NCBI GenBank assembly: GCA_003255025.1
Contig: QANY01011382.1
Coordinates: 496,001 to 560,000 of the forward strand
Reading direction: 5' to 3'
Length of the DNA: 64,000 nt
Source of the DNA: Datisca glomerata
Taxonomy: Eukaryota; Streptophyta; Magnoliopsida; Cucurbitales; Datiscaceae
In this document: piece after piece, positions 57,180 to 64,000 of the stretch
How positions within the stretch are numbered: position 1 is the first letter of the stretch
How the letters are laid out: each line of letters opens with the position of its first letter
Notes under the pieces: generated by a model
Told to the model about the DNA's origin: nothing
The model's input: the letters and a program-made list of their open reading frames with translations, nothing else
Database searches by the model: none
Made by a program: the position numbers and the translations under genes

Positions 57180-59274
57180 ATGGAGCATGGACCACAAGAT
57201 AGTTCGATGTTGTATTTACAGGATCAACATAGATCCCAACATGTTTGGGACCAGGAGGATTCTCGTGCTTTACATTGTCGCTGACATACTGCAGCTGTTC
57301 ATCAGAACATGCCACTCCATAGGCGTATTATTCCATATTTGATACATGCTGGATTTTATGGAGTTGCGAGGGTTGGGTTTATCGCCCTCGACTGGAACTT
57401 GATCATATCTTTTGTGGATTCTGAAACACACACATTTCATATGGCACATGGTGAGTGTACTATCACTCTACAAGATGTACAAATATAGTTAGGACTTTCA
57501 GTTGATGGGATGGCGGTAACGAGTAGTCCACATCGAGATTGGCCAAGGATATGTGAAGATTTATTAGGACTTCAACTAGGCCCACGTGATTTACAAGGAT
57601 CAAGTTTACTTATGACGTGTTTGACTGCACATTTTCCCCCATTATTTGATGATGATGATGAGCTTTATGAGCAACGTTATGCACGTGCATATATTCTACA
57701 ACTTATCCGAGGTACAAACTTTTTATGATAAGTCAAACATTAAGCTGCATTTGATGTTCTTGCCTTTACTAGAAGATTTTGCTGAAGCTGGTCAGTATAG
57801 TTGGGGTAGTGCATGCCTTGCATGGTTTTATAGGTAGATGTGTAAAGCCAGCCATAAAAATGCTTCTGATATTGATGGCCGACTAGTCTTACTGCATTTA
57901 TGGGCATGGGACCGATTTCCACATTTGGCACTAGTGAGGTTGCAACGGGCGGGACATAATAATGTCAGGGAAGATGGACTTCCAATGCCACCTCATCCTT
58001 TGGGTATATAGTAAGTCAACTCATTTGACTATTATATATGTATGTTATCATTTACATGTATTTAACTGTGCAATTTATCTCATAGATGGAGAGATGTTTT
58101 AGTCTCACAGAGATCTCCACACATGTTCTTGAAGTGTATCGATTTGCATTAGATAGACAAATTTCAGATCAGGTAATACTATGTTTTTACTTATAACATA
58201 GGTAATACTCAGGTTTTGTCATATTATTTATAATATGATTTTTATAGGTTATATGGCATCTTTATAATGATATTATCCTTACACTTCCTGAATATTGCAT
58301 CATGCACGGAGATATATGGCGGTTTGTCTCTCCCCTCATTTACTTTTATATAGTGGAATGGCATCAACCGGTATGATTCAACGTGTGCCCGAGTCATGTG
58401 ATACTGAAAGACGGTTGCATGACATAGACTTAAGGGGGAGAAATGAACTAAATTGGGGCATCCAACATCAGGCATACATTTAGAGATGGGATGAGCGTAG
58501 GACACACATTGCTGAGGGGCACGTGGATGAACATGGATATGACACCTCGTACATGTTATGGTATCAGAAAATCACACGGTGATACATAACTCAACAAGGA
58601 GCGTTATATGATTTAATGGTAATTTTTTTATTAATTTATGTAATTAATTAGGCTTATATGGTCATTTAATAAGTAACTTATATAATGTATTTTTATCTAT
58701 GCGGACGGAGAGTCTGGACAATATTAATAATTTGACACTTGATGATGCTGAGCCGTCTTGGATAACGTCTCGAATCTGTAACATGTGTGAGACAGTCTCA
58801 CAAGCAATAAGATAAGCGAATGCGACTTATCACACCCCTTTGTCCCGATGGCATGGAGTGAACAATTCATCTTAAAGAAGTCAACAAGAATCACACATGC
58901 CTCGAGACGAACCATTTATCTCTCAGTAAGAGCCATACACTTCGCTGGTCTTTTATATATTTGGAGGTGAGTCAGTGACTCAACTTGGTTCTATTTCTAA
59001 ACCATTTCATCAACCTCAACGGCGTAGAGGAGGATGAGCTAGTGCTCCTGGAAGAGGAGGTAGAAGACGTGCTCGAAACTCGCCTATTATGAAATATGCT
59101 CCTATTGTGAATGAAGACCCACATATTGTGGAGGAAGACCCATCACTTATTGTAGAGGAAGAAAGTGTAGCAGCAGCTATTATAGAGGAAGGTCCATCAT
59201 CACAAGTAACTCGACTACAAATATATGAAAGACGCCCAAGAAGAATGAGAAGACGACCGTCGTGTGGAACGTGA
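57180..59274 (+). pseudogene. PMD (MAIN-like) protein gene, best-preserved copy (D)
   Basis: ATG at 57180 after an acceptor (tttcag, 57168-57173). Exon 1 (to 58010): MEHGPQDSSMLYLQDQHRS, QHVWDQEDSRALH, HRRIIPYLIHAGFYGVARVG, MAHGECTITLQDVQI, YARAYILQLIRGT, MFLPLLEDFAEAGQYSWGSA, LLHLWAWDRFPHLAL. Introns with consensus borders: 58011-58085 (gtaagt..catag), 58173-58247 (gtaata..tatag) and one beginning near 58617. Later exons: EISTHVLEVYRFALDRQISD, VIWHLYNDIILTLPEYCI, IQRVPESCDTERRLHDIDLR, and an acidic then Arg-rich end YERRPRRMRRR (stop 59272-59274). Stops at about 57281 and 57487 and others make it a pseudogene. MAIN-type proteins act in the nucleus; the transposon-borne role is unknown. Confidence 0.8.
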
Positions 59275-59439
59275 TTGATTTATATTTTTTGTATTTGGAT
59301 TTATGTAGAATAATATAAAATGTAAAGTCATAAAATTTGTTTAAAATGTATGTTGTTCAATGTGTGATAAAATTATAAAATGTTCTGCAGGATGGATGAT
59401 TTTTGTATGCAGGTTGTGTTATAGGTTGTGTTGATGATT

Positions 59440-59630
59440 TTTTTAAGGTGAGAGTATCTGCACTGAAAGCGTCTTTTGTAAATACGTCTTTTTTAAGGTG
59501 GGAGCATCTGCACTAAAAGCCTCTTTGCAAAAGACGCCTTTAGGCTGCACTGAAGACGGCTTTTGTAAATACGCATTTTGACAACTTGAAGTCGTCTTTA
59601 CAAAAGACGCCTTCTGACATGGTCATTTCT
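59440..59630 (+). repeat. Subterminal direct and inverted repeats of copy D, right side
   Basis: The phrase tctgcactgaaagcgtcttt occurs about three times (59457, 59507, 59553 with variants), together with gtcgtctttacaaaagacgc (59592-59611). Confidence 0.8.
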
Positions 59631-59719
59631 ACCGTAATTTTAGAATTAGTTTCAAAACTAAATTATTTTCAGAATTTATTTTAAAAATCACATTAAAGTC
59701 AGAAATTACCCAAATATAA

Positions 59720-61274
59720 GCTCAGTCATTCCAGTAACGGATTACCACAATAAAATCCTCCAATGGTCAAGGAAATATATTACTGAACTATGTAAAAGGC
59801 AGCTATGTAATAGGTCAAGAAGCCACCACTAAGCCCAGCCAAAAGATAAACCTGCATTTCTGAAGTTTGTTTAACCACTTCAAGATTTGAATAAAAAGCA
59901 ACTTCATATAAATGGGGTCTACAAACAAAGAGTCCTATGAAATATACACTTTGTAACTCTTTTACCCTATGTATATAGTCAAATATATCTGCCACCATGT
60001 ATTCAGTACATGGTATATGTCTTTCCGCAGCTTGTTTGCCCATATGCAAAAAATACTTGCTGTTGGCGAAATTTCCTTAGTTATCAAATGAGGATTGTAC
60101 TTACAGTTAATACCACTGACAAAACAGAACTTATTATGTATTCAGAGTTGATACTACTGACAAATACTTCTCTGCCAGACCAAAAACAGAGGACAGGGAA
60201 CCTATAACATACGGTAGATAAAAAACCTTCGACTCATTTCTTTCAAAAGAAAAGTGACAAGCAGTTCGACCACAAAAAGTCCAAATTTTCATAACACCAA
60301 ATTAGGCTCTTATAGAAGGAACAGTCATACATTCTAAAAGACCCTCAAAAGATTGACTAGTAAAACTCAATTCAAATTATAACGGGCTCAATCAAAATAT
60401 AGTTCAGTCATGACACCTGTTCTCATTATGGAATTTCCATTAAGAACTGGTTCACCAAATAACTCTCGCTGAGGAATTTAAGTCGAACTTTAAGCAGACT
60501 ATTGACCATGGCATTCATAAGGTCAAATCAACTAGTTAGCACAAGAATGACTAATTGTCTCAAACAAATAGATAAGTCAATAATAAGATTGATAAATACA
60601 AAATTATATGGGATCATTATAAATGAAATATAATATCATTTCATTTTAAATTTGTTTCACGTAAATTTTAGAGTATAATGATTGAATTCTTAATTAATTG
60701 CATTTTTAGCAAACAATACCGGTTGGATTTCTTGATTGTTACATTGAAAATATTTTCTTTAATTATGACGAATAATACTGAAAATATTTTAAATTATTTG
60801 TCAAGATAATAAAATAAAATATTTTAGTTATCTTTGTAAAAAGAATCAAATTGTTTCAATCCAAAATTAGATTTTGAGAATTTGAAATTTATCTCAAGAC
60901 AAATAATCAAATCATACAATTTACCTTATTAAATAAAAAGTTGTCTTAATTAATTATGAATCTGCAAAACATGTTTCGAGATTTCTTCCAAAAAAAGTTT
61001 TGCCAGGTAACAATCTATTTTTAGTAATTTTGATTTCAATATTCAATATATCTATTGAATATAATAATCCCCTTAGTTATAATCTTTTGCGGGAAATTAT
61101 ACCAAGATTCTGCAATGGAGTGATTTGACAAACCTGACCTACTAGAATACAGAAAGATAGAGCCTGGAATACTCAACCAAAATCCTTTTAAAATCAAGAA
61201 GCTCAATAGCAGGACAACTGCTTTTCGTTCAAAACTCACATTCATTAATTATGGTCATGATAGATTTGAATATC
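59720..61274. other. AT-rich stretch, one unidentified frame
   Basis: A minus-strand frame of 89 codons (59780-60049: GKQAAERHIPCTEYMVADIF, FVCRPHLYEVAFYSN) is unusually protein-like but I cannot identify it. 60230-61270 is AT-rich without a convincing gene. Confidence 0.4.
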
Positions 61275-62740
61275 TAAAAATGACTGGATTAATGAATTAG
61301 ATAAAATTTTAGAAAAAGTTGCGTTAAGGCATGATTTTAGTACAACCTTAATTCAATGGTATGGGAAAAATGGAAAAATAGATTTTGACAAGGATAATGA
61401 AATTTGTTATAATAACAAAAATATTTTAACTGTGAATTTTTTAGGACAAAATTTTTTTAAATTTTAATTCTCAACAAGCAAATAATTTTTTGTACGAAAA
61501 GGAACTTTCTTTGGATTTCAAAATTGTCATAGGCATGTTGTGGGATCCTTAATAAAAGAAATCAATAAAACTTTAAGAAATCATGTGAAAAATGGTTCAA
61601 TAATAGAAAAGTCTTTGACTCAACAATTGGCCTTTAAGACCCAAATCAAATAAAAGTATTCTACTCTTAACCAAGCCTAATCAACAATACTTGAGTCTAC
61701 CAGACCCGATTACTAATCAACCATGGTCAAACAATTTGACCCATTTTTAAATACTCAATCTTTAATCCTCAATCACATGACCGATCAATTTATCATAATC
61801 TTTTTCGTATTAAACCTTCATTTGTTCATCTGAAGGATCCGGCACAAATTGCTAAAACCCATTTCATTCCCAAATTTCATTATGCCCCTAGACACAATAA
61901 CAAAAATCTCAGTTTCTACAGAGATATTCTCTTAGAAATAAAATCCATAAAAATTAGCCCAATAAAATATTCTGAGAAAAGAATCATTTATCATTATTTC
62001 TCTATCTTCAGGATCATAACTAAGAAGGTTTGAAAATCCATCCTTCAAGTTTCAAAATATTTTTAAATAAAAATAATATTTATTTTAACTATATCGATGC
62101 ATGGCATGAGATTTTCTTGCATCAAGGTAGTGACATTTCTCACTTTGGTTTTTAAATTTTGATAACAATTTCAAATTTGATTTTCCAAATCGGTTCTCAA
62201 AATGGTGGTTCAGTCATGGTCTTACCTTAGAATTTTTTTCAATTGATTCACAATAATGTTTCACTTTATTTTTAAAGGTTTACAAGCTCTCACCAATTGA
62301 GGCCACTTTTCTCCAAATACTTTGGTTTTCAAACAAATACAAAATACTTTGAATTTTGAAATGGCAATACTTGGTTAAATATGGAGTACTCACCAAAGAA
62401 TACTATGTCAAGTTGTAGGATAAATTGAATACACATATAATTATTCCATCCATTAATTATTTTGTGAGTGTTCATCCCAATATGAGACTAGCAAATCTTT
62501 TTACCCAAACTCCATTAAAAATTAATGAGTCAATTAACTTAGTTCCACAAATAAACTTATCATGTTTGAATTCCTCCAAACCCAAATCAAAACCTGAGTC
62601 TGAAACTTCTTCAAAAGGTAAATCGAAGGTCATCAAGTCTAAATCCAAATTAGAGAAAGAATTAATCCAAGAAATGCTTCTCCTCTTGGAGAACAAAGAC
62701 GAATCGGACTCTAAACTATTCATGGAGTCAAGTTGCTAAT
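61275..62740 (+). pseudogene. Viral- or gag-like polyprotein fragment (endogenous pararetrovirus or retrotransposon debris)
   Basis: Pieces in several plus-strand frames form one decayed protein: an N-terminal part near 61280-61640 with an Asn/Lys/Ile-rich segment, a middle part near 61680-62020, an aromatic-rich part near 62090-62370, and a lysine/serine-rich C-terminal frame (62425-62739). The layout resembles the N-terminal half of polyproteins that plant genome annotation often labels as pararetrovirus-like. No protease or RT follows. Family assignment is from general resemblance and is uncertain; old gag-like LTR retroelement code is the alternative. Confidence 0.4.
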
Positions 62741-63349
62741 CATCCAGAGAAGTTACTCCTCAGCAATTGAAGGACTCATTCAATAATATCAATCTCAGTG
62801 ATAATAAACAAATTCATATCAATCAGTAAATGAATAGAAGAATTTGTCCTTAGTAAAATGTCAATGTTTGAATAATCAAAATCAGACAATCAAGTAATTT
62901 TGAAGATGTATTATAATGACACATTAGCAAAATGCAACGATCATAATGATCTTCAATGGCTTCTCCACATTCAAGGAATCCAATGCACAACAATAAGTCA
63001 TAATGACTTTTTCAAGCAACAATCAACATTCAAGACACAACATCCAAGATAGTAATTATCAAATGATGACAGTAATGACACTCTTTATTATGCAACAAAT
63101 AAGTCACAATGACTTTTCAACGTCAGCAATTATGATAGATACAAAGATCGAGATAACAATTATCGAGGGAATCTTTCTAATTTGTCATTTTTTGTAATTA
63201 TTGTATTAGTTGTAAAAGAATTAGGCAACTATTCATGATTTGTATTGTTCTTAGTCAAAAGTATGCAAAAGTAGAAATGTAAAATAATTTTGTAAAATAA
63301 AATAGTTCAGGTAAGTGATGGGTTCCTAGTGAACTTCACTTTTCTTGGT
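62741..63349. other. Non-coding upstream region of the promoter
   Basis: Repeated short phrases such as cataatgact / cacaatgactttt (62999-63010, 63103-63117), and a tgacg core in inverse (aacgtca, 63119-63125) that could be an as-1-like site. No gene. Confidence 0.4.
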
Positions 63350-63358
63350 TATAAATAG
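63350..63358 (+). promoter_or_regulatory. TATA box of a viral- or LTR-type promoter
   Basis: TATAAATAG in ttggttataaataggtagct, followed by a CT-rich transcript start region (gctctctctcatttgttcct). The context is like that of pararetroviral and LTR promoters. Confidence 0.55.
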
Positions 63359-63526
63359 GTAGCTCTCTCTCATTTGTTCCTCAAAACTCGTTTTAAACTC
63401 ACAATTATTTGAGAGCTAAAACTTATTTTCAAACAAAGCTTTCTTCTTCTCCCTCTTCTGTAGATCTTTCTTCTTCTTTTTCCTTCAACATTAATTAGTG
63501 AGCGGGAGTACTAATTAATCGTTGCC

Positions 63527-63532
63527 AATAAA
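63527..63532 (+). terminator. Poly(A) signal AATAAA, 177 bases after the TATA box
   Basis: AATAAA in gttgccaataaatactgttt. The short TATA-to-poly(A) distance is what retroelements and plant pararetroviruses need to make a terminally redundant transcript. Confidence 0.5.
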
Positions 63533-64000
63533 TACTGTTTGTGTAAATTTTTAATCTTACACCTTAATATAGTTTCACTGCATGTACTCAATTCCGCACT
63601 TTTTGCTATTAAAGTCAAACCTGGTGGGGATAATTATTATTTCTACTTCAATTTCTGCATAATCAAACTGTTGACCGCCTATTATGGCTAGTAATTGCTT
63701 TTATTGTTGCTTCATTACTTACATGAATAATTTTTATATCTAATCCCACTCTCCAGCCATGTGGTTGGATATTCTTACAATTAATTATTTTTCTGTATTA
63801 TTTGTTTATCTAATCTGTAAATCTGTTTTATCAGAGGTTGACATATCAGTTTCTATTTGGTTAGCTTCAGGTACCTCAGTAAGACCTCTTAGAGACATAA
63901 ATCTCGAGGTGGGATGGTTTTAGAAGCAGGTTGGATAAAAGTGACCCTAAAAGAAGGTTGTAGAAGTCACCACAATAGATTAGTAATCAAAATACAATAT
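63533..64000. other. Leader-like sequence to the window edge
   Basis: No coding frame. It may be the leader of the element whose promoter is at 63350; I did not find a convincing tRNA primer-binding site before the window ends. Confidence 0.4.

Larger units (their letters stand above)
56580..59709 (+). mobile_element. MULE derivative carrying only a PMD gene (copy D)
   Basis: Left end GGATTTGTTAG...aaacaaattctaaaagtaag; right end, inverted, is taatttctgactttaatgtg and ttagttttgaaactaattct, matching the family terminal module. Subterminal GTCTTT..AAAGAC palindromes are present at both sides. The 5' leader (56942-57100) is homologous to that of copy B but leads directly to PMD, with no transposase code. 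Flanks: a 9-bp ggaaatata / ccaaatata pair (7 of 9) at these ends, or a longer 21-bp imperfect direct repeat (56559-56579 and 59759-59779); the exact end is therefore uncertain by about 60 bp. Confidence 0.75.

Overview
This window is repeat-dense nuclear DNA from a flowering plant, most likely a eudicot. The evidence is AT-rich sequence, plant-type Ty1/copia and Ty3/gypsy elements, Mutator-like elements (MULEs) carrying plant mobile domain (PMD) genes, a plant Helitron Rep/PIF1 helicase, a plant hAT transposase, a captured ULP1-type protease gene and GT-AG introns. I find no intact ordinary host gene, no tRNA or rRNA gene and no CRISPR array. Almost every coding stretch is a broken transposon gene.

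Layout. 1-1004: 3' end of a Ty1/copia element (end of RT, RNase H, polypurine tract, 3' LTR). 2192-7030: two MULE/PMD copies fused head to head as a large imperfect palindrome. 7351-8620: a CACTA-like end and small palindromic repeats interrupted by a GRF zinc-finger fragment. 11091-16662: a nearly complete MULE on the minus strand, carrying a MURA-type transposase and a PMD gene, with a perfect 9-bp target-site duplication. 16905-19250: old LTR-type repeats. 20361: a Helitron 3' end. 20947-24672: a hAT element with a 13-copy minisatellite in its leader. 25813 to about 33.5 kb: a decayed autonomous Helitron (minus) split by a solo LTR (28797-31581, perfect 5-bp TSD). 36293-45064: a second, unrelated PMD gene, the C-terminal half of a FAR1-type MULE transposase, and a convergent ULP1 protease pseudogene containing an insert that looks organellar, probably mitochondrial. 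48768 to about 56285: a Ty3/gypsy element of Tat-like type (dual RNase H, antisense coiled-coil ORF), 3'-truncated. 56580 to about 59709: a MULE-family copy that kept the PMD gene but has no transposase. 61275-64000: pararetrovirus- or retrotransposon-like coding debris followed by a promoter/poly(A) region.

How the parts fit together. The unifying theme is the PMD gene, present five times in 64 kb in at least two lineages: four copies of one family at 2.5, 5.9, 11.3 and 57.2 kb, and one of another at 36.3 kb. In one element it sits with a MURA transposase; elsewhere it lies beside a FAR1-type transposase and a ULP1 protease. Internal deletions at different points produced derivatives that fuse the transposase N-terminus to the PMD C-terminus, and one derivative that retained only PMD. 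Nesting order can be read from the target-site duplications: the Helitron was coding-competent sequence before the solo-LTR insertion, because the Rep reading frame resumes exactly across the TTTTA duplication.
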